DNA of 64,000 nt from Pedobacter boryungensis (GTDB lineage: Bacteria; Bacteroidota; Bacteroidia; Sphingobacteriales; Sphingobacteriaceae): the NCBI RefSeq assembly GCF_013204825.1, contig NZ_JABMKV010000001.1, forward strand, positions 1,302,001 through 1,366,000, given 5' to 3'. The notes under the pieces are model-generated. The model was not told where the DNA came from, searched no databases, and worked only from the letters and a program-made list of their open reading frames with translations. Shown one piece after another: positions 30,293 to 38,507 of the stretch. The position numbers were made by a program, and so were the translations under genes. Numbering within the stretch: position 1 is the stretch's first letter; every line of letters starts with the position of its first letter.

Positions 30293-31902
30293 AAACTAAA
30301 AAAGCTACTGGATCTTATTACACGCCCTCATTTTTAACAGATTTTATTGTTGATCGAGTAGCTGCGCATCATTCAAATGATGATTCAATCTCAATTCTTG
30401 AGCCTAGTGCAGGCGATGGGAGTTTCTTACGGTCAATAGCGCAATCGAATCGTTTGAGATCGTTGAAAAATATTGAAGTTTTTGCTGTTGAAAAAGAAGA
30501 GCAAGAGATCAAGAAAGCCAAAATAAGTGTTGCTAATCATTCTGAGCACTTAAAATACTTTTTTTTCAATGAAGATTTTTTAGAATATCAATTACACAGC
30601 GAGCAAAAATATGATATTGTAATAGGCAATCCACCCTACATAAAAAAAACATTGTTGGATGGCGCTGACATTGCTAATTGTCACCAAATTCATACAGCGG
30701 CAGGATTTGGTGAAACAACTGTAAAGAATATTTGGTCGGCTTTTCTATTAAAATCATGTCAACGTATAAATTCAGAAGGAACGATTGCACTCGTGTTACC
30801 TTCCGATCTTCTTCAAGTAAAATTTTCAAATCAATTAAGACATTACCTGGTTAGAGAATTTGCTCGAATAGAAATTTTTACTTTCGATGACCTTATGTTC
30901 GAATGTAAAGGGCAGGATACTATATTACTTTTTGCCTTCAAGCACCATCAAACTCCAGGGCAATATTATGCTCATATAAGTGATACCGATCAATTAGTTA
31001 AACAAGAATTCACCTTGAACTCTAATGAGGCATTGTCTCAAAACGATGTTAAATGGAGTCATCACTTATTATCAACAGAGGAATTGAATTTTCTTCATGA
31101 GGTTGCCGGTAAATTACAAACAATCAATGCATATTGTGACTCTAGACCAGGCATTGTAACTGCGGCCAACGAGTTTTTTATTATCAACAATTCTACAGAG
31201 GAAGAGTATCAATTAAGCGATTATACAGAGCCTATCATCCAAAAAGGCTTTTTTGTAAATGGGAGTGTCGAGTTTAATCAGGATGACTACGCTGCTTTAT
31301 GTAAAAGTGATCGTCCATCAAAACTTTTAAAATTTAAAGATCAAGATGTTTCCTTTTCTCATAAAGTAGAAAATTATTTATCTATTGGAGAGTCTATTGG
31401 TTTACCAGACCGCTACAAATGCAAAATGCGTAACAATTGGTATGTTATTCCTAATATTAGTAGACCTACAGATGGTTTCTTTTTTAAACGATCACACAAA
31501 TATCCCAAACTATTAAAAAATACTGCAAAAGTTCACGTAACTGATTCTGGTTATAAAATAACAATGCGAGAAGGCTATCAAATTGATGATCTGATTTATT
31601 CATTTTATAATTCTTTAACCTTAGCATTCGCAGAATTGAGAGGACGATATTATGGAGGAGGGGTACTAGAGCTGACACCGTCGGAATTTAAGTCGTTACC
31701 AATTCCATTCACTACCTTTACGAAAACTACATTTGCGAAATATTGCGCTGATTTTAAACAGAAAAAATCGATTAATGCGGTACTCGAAGCTAATGATAAG
31801 CATATCCTGAGTGAGGTATTACAGATGAATCCTTCTGAGATTAATCTATTGAACAATATCTATATAAAGTTGGTTGAGAAAAGGCTACGTGCAAAAAACT
31901 AA
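30289..31902 (+). CDS. N6-adenine DNA methyltransferase, Eco57I/M.TaqI-like
   Basis: The 537-residue enzyme begins with ATGSYYTP-x-FLTDFIV, the usual entry of Eco57I-type methyltransferases. The AdoMet-binding motif I is EPSAGDGSF (E38-F46) and the catalytic motif IV is NPPY (N114-Y117). The C-terminal half (about 255-537) is a target-recognition region ending with YGGGVLELTPSEFKSLPIPF, typical for this class. No nuclease motif is fused to it; cleavage would come from the HNH protein. The start is TTG at 30289, overlapping the previous stop as TTGA. It is predicted to mark host DNA so that the HNH nuclease spares it. Confidence 0.88.
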   Translation: MKTKKATGSYYTPSFLTDFIVDRVAAHHSNDDSISILEPSAGDGSFLRSIAQSNRLRSLKNIEVFAVEKEEQEIKKAKISVANHSEHLKYFFFNEDFLEYQLHSEQKYDIVIGNPPYIKKTLLDGADIANCHQIHTAAGFGETTVKNIWSAFLLKSCQRINSEGTIALVLPSDLLQVKFSNQLRHYLVREFARIEIFTFDDLMFECKGQDTILLFAFKHHQTPGQYYAHISDTDQLVKQEFTLNSNEALSQNDVKWSHHLLSTEELNFLHEVAGKLQTINAYCDSRPGIVTAANEFFIINNSTEEEYQLSDYTEPIIQKGFFVNGSVEFNQDDYAALCKSDRPSKLLKFKDQDVSFSHKVENYLSIGESIGLPDRYKCKMRNNWYVIPNISRPTDGFFFKRSHKYPKLLKNTAKVHVTDSGYKITMREGYQIDDLIYSFYNSLTLAFAELRGRYYGGGVLELTPSEFKSLPIPFTTFTKTTFAKYCADFKQKKSINAVLEANDKHILSEVLQMNPSEINLLNNIYIKLVEKRLRAKN

Positions 31903-32123
31903 AAGTTCCATTGCCTAACCATTAGAGCTAAGAAGGCTTTAAATATTATTAGAAGTCATTCAAATTAGAAAACCTAAAAATCAAATGAGGCATATCGAGT
32001 AAAGGATTATATTTGACTAGTAAAGAGTTAAAATCGAACCCACCTTTTCAAATTTATAAACCCTCTAAAAACCTCAAAAATACCGAAAAGGGTTCGTTTA
32101 TAACCCCGCTAAGTCCACAAATT
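31903..32123. other. Right boundary of the accessory island, no gene seen
   Basis: This AT-rich stretch contains no supported frame. It holds inverted copies of CGAACCC (about 32036) and GGGTTCG (about 32089), and an AACCCC...TCCAC segment weakly like the tmRNA 3' end. No clear attachment-site duplication can be established. Confidence 0.4.
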
Positions 32124-32160
32124 TTAAAAAAGCCATCCTAAAAGGATGGCTTTTATTTTT
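32124..32160. terminator. Bidirectional terminator
   Basis: AAAAAGCCATCCT pairs with AGGATGGCTTTT around TAAA, with A tract before and T tract after. It can end both the methyltransferase operon and the convergent membrane protease gene. Confidence 0.85.
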
Positions 32161-32875
32161 TAGCCCCTATAGCAAAGTTTCCTAAAAACCTATAGTTTAC
32201 TCCAACTATTAAGGCACAACCTAAAAACCATAGTGTAGTTAAAAATGGTGTACCCATTATCCATTCTTGATTTAAAAAACCTTTATTTAAGATCCCATTT
32301 AACACTATCAATATCATAATGGTATCTAAAATCAATGGAAAAATGAGGAAACCAATAAATAATAAAATTTTCTTTTTGTTAGCTATCGCTTTATATGCCG
32401 TAATTAAAGGTGGAACACAAATAACAGTGACGATTAAGAAGGTAATCATTTTTATGGTTTGAAAATTGGAGTGATCTGCATTTAAAAATAAAGAACGTAC
32501 ACCCCAAACTTCATCTCCACTGCCCATAGCGGCCATGTACATTCTTCCGAATTGCATGTTTCCTAAAATCAATAAAAGTCCGAAAGATTGATATCGAACG
32601 GTTGTCCCATATTTAAGAAAATATCGTCCTATCCACAACATTATAAAAGTAAATAACGGGCCAGCAAAGGTTGCTGCAATCATATATTTAGAATTGCAGC
32701 CTGCACAAGTTTGCCATACATTAAAATCTCGAGTTCCCCAGCAACCACAAATCACTCTACCTGTGATGATATGTGCTAGCTCATGCAATTCATGCATCAG
32801 AAAAAAGAAAACGATAAACAGCAGCAGATTTTTAAAAGTCAGCTGTATTTTTAAATTAGAAGTGGAAGGCGTCAT
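32153..32875 (-). CDS. M50-like membrane metalloprotease homologue
   Basis: The 240-residue multi-pass membrane protein has about six hydrophobic helices. The first contains MHELHELAHIITG, whose HELAH is the HExxH zinc motif of membrane-embedded M50/site-2 proteases. A Cys-rich segment follows (VICGCWGT and WQTCAGC), unusual for the family, and may bind metal or form disulfides. A clear second NxxPxxxxDG-type motif was not found, so proteolytic activity is uncertain. It stands alone, convergent with the island. Confidence 0.6.
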   Translation of the reverse strand: MTPSTSNLKIQLTFKNLLLFIVFFFLMHELHELAHIITGRVICGCWGTRDFNVWQTCAGCNSKYMIAATFAGPLFTFIMLWIGRYFLKYGTTVRYQSFGLLLILGNMQFGRMYMAAMGSGDEVWGVRSLFLNADHSNFQTIKMITFLIVTVICVPPLITAYKAIANKKKILLFIGFLIFPLILDTIMILIVLNGILNKGFLNQEWIMGTPFLTTLWFLGCALIVGVNYRFLGNFAIGAKK

Positions 32876-32991
32876 TGTTGTATGACGTATATTTTTAAGT
32901 TTAGGTTACAGAATTGAAATTATACATTTATTATATTAAAAATCTAACGCAATTCTACTTCACAGCAAATGCATTTTTACATTTTTCCCAA

Positions 32992-33228
32992 TGGGAAAAG
33001 GACTTTGCGTGATAGGAAATATCCTTTGTGTGATGGGAAAAGCTCTTTGCGTGATGGGAAATGTCCTATGCGTAACGGGAAATGTCCTTTGCCTGGTAGG
33101 AAATGTGCTTTGCGTGATAGGAAATGTCCTTTGCGTGATGCGAAAAGCTCTTTGCGTGACGGGAAAAAGGGTTTGCGTGACGAGAAATGTCCTTTTCGTG
33201 ATGGGAAAAGGGGTTTGCGTGATGGGAA
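32992..33228. repeat. Second 21-bp tandem repeat array, about 11 copies
   Basis: The unit is close to GGGAAATGTCCTTTGCGTGAT, with point differences between copies and a constant 21-bp phase. Four reading frames remain open through it, with Arg/Pro/Ser-type repeats, none with protein-like character or start context. It occupies the gap between two minus-strand genes. Apart from a shared CCTTTGC core it differs from the 21-bp array at 3544-3846. Confidence 0.9.
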
Positions 33229-33303
33229 AACCAAATTTCCTTATCGAAACGTACTTAACAGAAGGGAAATTATCTATGAATTGAAATGTCATATACAATT
33301 TGT

Positions 33304-34170
33304 TTACTTCTTTAACGAATGATATATTTCACTAATTGCTTGATCAAATTTTTCTAATTCGAAATTCTGAGGATCATCGTGTCCATCTGGTATACCATCG
33401 TCTAATACGGCATGAAAAGTAGGAACTAACCAATCTCCTTTTCTAAGACTTGTAGCTATGTATAACAATGCTAACCTTTTATATTGAAGATCAGTAAAGC
33501 CGGGTTTTATCGCGATCGCATCATTCTTTTTACCCGGATCAGCAATGCGGGGTTGAATAACTTCAATATGTATAAAATTACCTACCACACTTTTATTCAA
33601 TAGAGGATTCTTTGTGGGACTTTCAAACTTAGTAGCATGAATTTGCTTACTGAAATCGTTAGAAGTAATGGAAGCACCCAATCTATTGATGAAGATGTGC
33701 GTTAGTTTAAAGGTTCGCTTATTATCTAGTCTATTCCCACTCCAAGAAACAGAATCGATATTATTAGGAAAAGCTGTAGAGTCTGTTAAAAAATTACTGG
33801 TATCATGTATCACAAAATAGTTTGCTTTTATTCCCGAAACAGAACTTATAGTAGAATCTAAAGAGCCGCCTACTTCTTCATCTGCGATATTCGATGCAGT
33901 TAAATATTTTTTAAGCGCCTTTTTGCGCACTACCTTAACTTGTCCATTTAAAATTGAATCTAAGAAAATGGGTAAAGTAGTTAGTGTATCGCCCAAATGT
34001 GCATATTTCTGAACGTATCGAAGTAAGTAGGTCGCTTGTTGATGCTTTGTACCTACAAATTGCATTTTCTCAGTATCAAATTTCGCTGCAATTTTAGATT
34101 GCCCCATCGTTTGATTGCAAAACGCGATTGATAAAAGGGAAACGAATAGAAGTTTTGTTCTCTTATGCAT
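33304..34170 (-). CDS. Exported protein, possibly N-acetylmuramoyl-L-alanine amidase-like
   Basis: The 288-residue protein has a signal peptide ending TMGQ. Its middle resembles the amidase_2/PGRP fold: NYFVIHDTSN (first His), THIFINRLGA, then HATKFES, GNFIHIEVIQPR, and near the end PTFHAVLDDGIPDGHDDPQNFEL, which could supply the last zinc ligand. If correct it would act on cell-wall peptides outside the inner membrane. The motif match is partial, so the fold is a suggestion. Confidence 0.5.
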   Translation of the reverse strand: MHKRTKLLFVSLLSIAFCNQTMGQSKIAAKFDTEKMQFVGTKHQQATYLLRYVQKYAHLGDTLTTLPIFLDSILNGQVKVVRKKALKKYLTASNIADEEVGGSLDSTISSVSGIKANYFVIHDTSNFLTDSTAFPNNIDSVSWSGNRLDNKRTFKLTHIFINRLGASITSNDFSKQIHATKFESPTKNPLLNKSVVGNFIHIEVIQPRIADPGKKNDAIAIKPGFTDLQYKRLALLYIATSLRKGDWLVPTFHAVLDDGIPDGHDDPQNFELEKFDQAISEIYHSLKK

Positions 34171-34241
34171 GTAATTTCAGATTGATATCATTAATAAAAG
34201 TAGGTTATTTGAATGAACATCAAATATTTTAAAATTATTTT

Positions 34242-34275
34242 CAGCCTTTAAGCATAAATAAAGGCTGTTTTTATG
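34242..34275 (+). other. Terminator-like hairpin between divergent genes
   Basis: AGCCTTTA pairs with TAAAGGCT around AGCATAAA and is followed by GTTTTTA. It lies upstream of the plus-strand lipoprotein gene, so it could be an attenuator or simply a fortuitous hairpin; no leader peptide of note accompanies it. Confidence 0.35.
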
Positions 34276-34358
34276 TAAAATACCTAAAAATGAGTATTGC
34301 TTTAAAACCCTTACCTAGCTAATTTTAACCTATAAATTAAACAACAAATTAAATAGCT

Positions 34359-34646
34359 ATGGAACAGACTAAGAAATTTTTATTATTTGCAATGGCGTTA
34401 CCCATGTTAATGGCAAGTTGCGAACTATTTGAAGCAGAACCAGAAGAAGAAGAAGTTAAAAAAGTTGATAATTCGACTTACACATACACTTACACTTGCC
34501 CTATTGGCTCAAAAAACACCATTCAAATTCCGAATAGGTTATCTGCAACGTGTAAAGCAAATTGGGAATATTATGCTAGAACTTATGGCTGTAACGATGC
34601 CAATAACTTTGCTACTGCAAATGCCAAAAAAGCACAATGCCCATGA
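34359..34646 (+). CDS. Small putative lipoprotein
   Basis: The 95-residue protein has a signal sequence with lipobox LMASC, so it is probably anchored at Cys20, followed by an acidic linker (EAEPEEEEVKK). The mature part has a YTYTYTC stretch and four further cysteines, which suggests one or two disulfides in the periplasm. I recognise no family. Its stop codon overlaps the start of the next gene (ATGA), so the two are translated together. Confidence 0.75.
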   Translation: MEQTKKFLLFAMALPMLMASCELFEAEPEEEEVKKVDNSTYTYTYTCPIGSKNTIQIPNRLSATCKANWEYYARTYGCNDANNFATANAKKAQCP

Positions 34647-35218
34647 GAACTTTTTTATTTATACTGCTAATTTGTGTGTTGAGCTCAGCACAGGCGCAAA
34701 TTAAATTAACCTCAGGGCAATATACCACTGAAGATGGTTATTACACGGTTACGATTAATTATGATCAAAACAGCTTGACCTTAATTGAGCCGAACAGAAC
34801 TTCTGTATATACCCGATTGGAAGGAAATGTTTTTAGATTTATCCATCCTACAAACAAAATAGATTACCGCATAGAGGTCATAGATCCTTCTACCATTCAA
34901 ACATTTAAACCGAATGTAGATAACAGTCGATATACAATTAGATTAAGCAAAGGTGATGCAACTGCGAATAACGAGCAATTTAAAACGTATTACGCCATGG
35001 CAGAACGCTATAAGGCTAAAATGATTACCGATAAGAAAGATGCGCAATTATGGTCGTTTTGTGCAGCAGCAGCTATGGCAAGAAGCAGTATGAATGAGGA
35101 AGGTTTTAAAGATTACGCCAACAAAGTTTCTTTATCTATCAAACAAATTATCATCAATAAAGCTAAATGCCCATGTGAGGATGCAATTCCCACAGAAATA
35201 TGGAATAAAGCAAATTAA
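34643..35218 (+). CDS. Exported protein of unknown function
   Basis: The protein of about 191 residues has a signal peptide ending SSAQAQ, a beta-rich first half (residues 20-110, for example GQYTTEDGYYTVTINYDQ) and a helical second half with KCPCEDAIP at the end. I choose the ATG at 34643, which overlaps the lipoprotein stop as ATGA; an ATG two codons earlier is possible. The pair probably functions together in the envelope. No family recognised. Confidence 0.75.
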   Translation: MRTFLFILLICVLSSAQAQIKLTSGQYTTEDGYYTVTINYDQNSLTLIEPNRTSVYTRLEGNVFRFIHPTNKIDYRIEVIDPSTIQTFKPNVDNSRYTIRLSKGDATANNEQFKTYYAMAERYKAKMITDKKDAQLWSFCAAAAMARSSMNEEGFKDYANKVSLSIKQIIINKAKCPCEDAIPTEIWNKAN

Positions 35219-35243
35219 TTTTCATAGGTTAAACGTCTCTCTT

Positions 35244-35272
35244 AAAGCCTTAGCACAAGCTAAGGCTTTTTA
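35244..35272 (+). terminator. Terminator after the lipoprotein pair
   Basis: AAAGCCTTAGC pairs with GCTAAGGCTTT around ACAA and is followed by T residues. Confidence 0.85.
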
Positions 35273-35337
35273 AATTGCTGTGGTTCATGTCCAAAAATAA
35301 TTTCATTAACTTTGGTTAAACCCAACATGAAAACTTG

Positions 35338-35970
35338 ATGCAGCAGAAACGTATTGTATTATTAATTACCCTATTAGCCTTAATTACCAGTTTTATTCTG
35401 CTTAGCTTTTTTGTTAGCTACCATCCTGTTCCAGCACTAGATCTTAAGATTTCTCTATTTGTCCAAAAATACCATTCGGATATTCTGGATAAAATCATGT
35501 TAGGTATAAGCTTTTTCGGCGAATTACCTTATTCTTTACTTATGGTAGTTGTTGTTGCCGCAATATTTTATGCTTTCAAATATAAACGTGAGGCCTATTT
35601 TATCCTTTCTATTTTACTCTCTGGAGTAGTAATCTTGGGTATAAAAAATATAATTGACAGACCACGTCCTACTGCATTTTATGTGCGTTTAGTAGAAATA
35701 AACAGGTTTCAGAGTTACCCGAGCGGACATGTGCTATCTTATGTGCTATTTTTTGGGTTTATGATATTTCTAATGCGAAAACTAAATCATCTCCCTCAAC
35801 TAACGAGAAGGATAGTCACTTATTTTTCTGCTTTTTTTATGGCAACAATTGCTTTCTCTAGGATTTATTTAGGCGCACATTGGTTTTCTGATACGCTTGG
35901 GGGATTTTTACTAGGCTTAATATGTCTCTTCCCTCTTTGTTTTTTCTATTTAAAAAAGAAACGGGGATAA
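35338..35970 (+). CDS. PAP2-family membrane phosphatase
   Basis: The protein of about 210 residues has five to six membrane spans and the three-part phosphatase signature: KNIIDRPRP, YPSGHVLSY and SRIYLGAHWFSDTLGG. The catalytic histidines are in PSGH and AHWF. Substrates in the family include undecaprenyl pyrophosphate and phosphatidate-type lipids; which applies is not readable. The ATG at 35338 is preferred to an upstream TTG. A duplicated intergenic element follows the stop. Confidence 0.9.
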   Translation: MQQKRIVLLITLLALITSFILLSFFVSYHPVPALDLKISLFVQKYHSDILDKIMLGISFFGELPYSLLMVVVVAAIFYAFKYKREAYFILSILLSGVVILGIKNIIDRPRPTAFYVRLVEINRFQSYPSGHVLSYVLFFGFMIFLMRKLNHLPQLTRRIVTYFSAFFMATIAFSRIYLGAHWFSDTLGGFLLGLICLFPLCFFYLKKKRG

Positions 35971-36052
35971 AGCATCTGCCCTATCCCCGTCATCTAAATT
36001 AACGCTCTCATATATATAGACGTTTATTTATTTGGTTTATTGTATAGGGCTT
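35957..36052. repeat. Direct repeat, left copy (pairs with 36645-36745)
   Basis: A block of about 95 bp containing the hairpin GGGGATAAAGCATCTGCCCTATCCCC, then CATCTAAATTAACGCTCTC, TATATATAGACG and a TTTATT tail recurs at 36645-36745. The two copies flank the gene at 36051-36572. Confidence 0.85.
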
Positions 36053-36572
36053 AATTTTTATTCCAATTTAAAGAATTCCAAAAAGTTTGCTTATCTGCTT
36101 CATGTGGATTGTTGTATGTTTCCATAAACATTAATGAATACATTTTAGTCTCTATAAAAACATTCATTACGTAGGCAATATTAAAATCTTCTTTTTCACC
36201 CTTCAAATCCATTTTTACGATATAAGCAGGCTTACCTTTAAAAGTAGTAATTGATTCGTTTAGTATAACTGCGCCTGGGCTACCTCTTAACATTCCACTT
36301 TTAATAGTTTGATAAGTCTCTTTTTGTTTTAAGCGTTCTGCCCACTTCAATTTATCTACGCCTAGTTTTTCAAAATCAGTAATCATCGCCATACATTTTG
36401 AAGTTGAATCTATTGTCGCAATCCAAATTGGCTTGTCATCCATCATAGATTTTTCTGGTTTAGAGGGAAACGAAACTGAAACACTTTCATCAAGTTTTAC
36501 ACGCTCCCAAGTTAAAATGGTAATAAATAGTACTGGCGAAAATAGTAGAAATAGAATTAATTTGTGTTGCAT
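36051..36572 (-). CDS. Exported protein of unknown function
   Basis: The 173-residue protein has an N-terminal hydrophobic signal or anchor (LILFLLFSPVLFITIL) followed by a small alpha/beta domain with DESVSVSFPSKPEK, GKPAYIVKMDLKGE and NVFIETKMYSLMF. This layout resembles small secreted beta-sandwich proteins but I recognise no family. It is flanked by two copies of a 95-bp direct repeat, so gene and repeats may have moved or duplicated together. Confidence 0.7.
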   Translation of the reverse strand: MQHKLILFLLFSPVLFITILTWERVKLDESVSVSFPSKPEKSMMDDKPIWIATIDSTSKCMAMITDFEKLGVDKLKWAERLKQKETYQTIKSGMLRGSPGAVILNESITTFKGKPAYIVKMDLKGEKEDFNIAYVMNVFIETKMYSLMFMETYNNPHEADKQTFWNSLNWNKN

Positions 36573-36644
36573 CTTTAAGAATAAGCAACTAAGATATAGG
36601 ATTATAAAAGCAGATGCAATACCTAATTATCTGTATTCGATTTG

Positions 36645-36745
36645 CCCTAAAAAAAGAGACGGAGATAAAGCTTTTGCTCTATCCCCGCCATCTAAATTAA
36701 CGCTCTCGTATATATAGACGCTCGTTTATTTACTTTATTGTATGA
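36645..36745. repeat. Direct repeat, right copy (pairs with 35957-36052)
   Basis: It carries the same hairpin (GGAGATAAAGCTTTTGCTCTATCCCC here), the same CATCTAAATTAACGCTCTC block and a similar tail. The remaining spacer to 36868 is AT-rich with a TACATTTG box at 36843-36850 that may be the promoter of the next gene. Confidence 0.85.
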
Positions 36746-36868
36746 AGTTGCATTTTTTTTATTTTTTTCAAGTCAGCATTTCACATTGTAGAATTCATCT
36801 TATTTTCGATTAAAATAGTTTTTAATACTAATTTTTTTAGCATACATTTGTTTAACCATTGATTAATT

Positions 36869-38257
36869 ATGTTGTATGCAGTTGTAGATATCGAAACCAC
36901 TGGTGGCTATGCAGCCGCTCACGGCATTACAGAAATTGCCATATACATTCATGATGGTCAAGAAATCGTAGAAAGCTATGAAACGTTAATTAATCCACAT
37001 CAGCATATTCCGATACACATACAAGCGTTAACGGGAATAGATAATGGGATGGTGGAGAATGCGCCAGACTTTAGAGCTGTAGCTGATAAAATTTATCGTT
37101 TATTACACGACAAAATATTTGTAGCGCACAATGTAAATTTCGATTATTCTTTTGTTCGACATCATTTAGAAGCTTGCGGCTATCATTTAAATACCAAAAA
37201 ACTGTGTACCGTTAGGCTGAGTAGAAAGTTATTTACCGGACTACCTTCTTATAGTTTGGGCAAACTTTGCACTTCGTTATCCATTCCTTTAAATAATAGG
37301 CACCGAGCTGGCGGAGATGCAGCTGCAACTGCACTTTTATTAGCTATGCTAATTGAAAATGATGCTAAAGGATTAATTAAAGATACTTTAAAAAGAGCTT
37401 CAGCAGAACAAACTTTACCTCCAAATTTGCAGAAATCTGAAATAGATAAATTACCAAATACGCCTGGTGTATATTATTTTAAAGATCAGAAGGGAAAGGT
37501 TATTTATGTTGGCAAAGCTAAGCAACTTAAAAAAAGAGTTTGCACTCATTTTACTGGACACAGTATTAGCATGCAACGACAAAACTTCTTAAGAGCTATC
37601 CACAGTATAGATTTTCAAACATGTGGAACAGAATTAATGGCTTTTATTTTAGAAGCAGCAGAAATTAAAAAGCTTTGGCCCGAGAACAACAGAGCAATGA
37701 AGCGTTTCGAACAGAAATATTCCTTATATAGTTTCGAAGATCAAAATGGTTATATCCGATTAGGTATTGATAAATACCGAAAAAATGGAACGGTGCTGTA
37801 TAGCTTTAACAATTTATTGGAAGGTCATCAATTATTAAGAACCATTGTGGCTGAACATTCGCTTTGCGAAAAGTTATGCTTTATCCAAACTTCAAAAACA
37901 GCATGCACACATTATGCGACTAGCGAATGCAATGGAGCATGCATTGGAGAAGAAAATGTAGATGATTATAATTATCGTGCTTTACAAGCGATGGAAGCTT
38001 TACAAAACCTACTTCCCTCTTTTGCCTTAATAGATCAGGGAAGATCGGAAGATGAAAAGAGTTGTTTATGGGTAGAGAAAGGAAAATTCTATGGCATGGG
38101 TTATATTTCTGAGTATTGTGATATCAATGACTTAGAAACCTTAAAATCTGCTATCACACCTTATCCATCTAATGATTATATCATGAACATGATTTTAACC
38201 CATAGCAATCAATATCCGCAAAAAACGATTCCTATAGTTTTCGAAACAGTTATTTAA
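36869..38257 (+). CDS. DnaQ-like exonuclease fused to a GIY-YIG (UvrC N-terminal/Cho-like) nuclease
   Basis: The 462-residue protein joins two nucleases. Residues 1-165 are a DEDDh 3'-5' exonuclease: VVDIETTGG (D7, E9), NVNFDYSFV and HRAGGDAAATALL. From about 197 a GIY-YIG domain follows: PGVYYFKDQKGKVIYVGKAKQLKKRV. The rest contains a Cys-rich stretch with CTHYATSECNGACIGEE and a helical tail, as in the UvrC N-terminal region, but no UvrC catalytic endonuclease or HhH domain. Similar exonuclease-Cho fusions are known in several phyla. A role in DNA repair is likely. Confidence 0.9.
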   Translation: MLYAVVDIETTGGYAAAHGITEIAIYIHDGQEIVESYETLINPHQHIPIHIQALTGIDNGMVENAPDFRAVADKIYRLLHDKIFVAHNVNFDYSFVRHHLEACGYHLNTKKLCTVRLSRKLFTGLPSYSLGKLCTSLSIPLNNRHRAGGDAAATALLLAMLIENDAKGLIKDTLKRASAEQTLPPNLQKSEIDKLPNTPGVYYFKDQKGKVIYVGKAKQLKKRVCTHFTGHSISMQRQNFLRAIHSIDFQTCGTELMAFILEAAEIKKLWPENNRAMKRFEQKYSLYSFEDQNGYIRLGIDKYRKNGTVLYSFNNLLEGHQLLRTIVAEHSLCEKLCFIQTSKTACTHYATSECNGACIGEENVDDYNYRALQAMEALQNLLPSFALIDQGRSEDEKSCLWVEKGKFYGMGYISEYCDINDLETLKSAITPYPSNDYIMNMILTHSNQYPQKTIPIVFETVI

Positions 38258-38291
38258 GAAAGGTATTACTTACTGGGCAAACATCTGGGTT

Positions 38292-38415
38292 GTCATTCCG
38301 ACTTTGGAGGAATCTCTTTTTTCAATTTTGTATAAGAGGCCCTTCGCTACACTACCAATATAAAATCAACATCATATTTTATCGCATTACGATACCAAAT
38401 CGAGTTGGGCATGAC
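38292..38415. repeat. GTCATTCCG...ATGAC inverted-repeat element
   Basis: GTCATTCCGACTTTGGAGGAATC at the left and GAGTTGGGCATGAC at the right bound a segment with ATCGCATTACGATACC, as in the elements at 24214-24420. It lies between the fusion nuclease and the AraC gene. Confidence 0.75.
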
Positions 38416-38507
38416 GGAAAAACTAAAAAAATCACAACAAGTAAAAAGTACCATTTTTACTAGAGATAACACCTTTAATTTAATGTCCTAATTAGGTACT
38501 TTTGTAT

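Noticed and set aside
31903..32123. Possible attR copy of the tmRNA 3' end (AACCCC...TCCAC near 32095-32115)
   Set aside because: Only about 13 of 20 positions agree with the tmRNA end by hand alignment, with a different spacing; not convincing as a duplicated attachment site.
26273..32123. Prophage or integrative element
   Set aside because: No integrase, structural, conjugation or replication gene is present; only the four-gene operon and a small relic.
32960..33322. Several overlapping open frames across the second 21-bp array
   Set aside because: Same reason: repeat period keeps multiple frames open; the translations are repetitive Arg/Ser/Pro/Thr strings.
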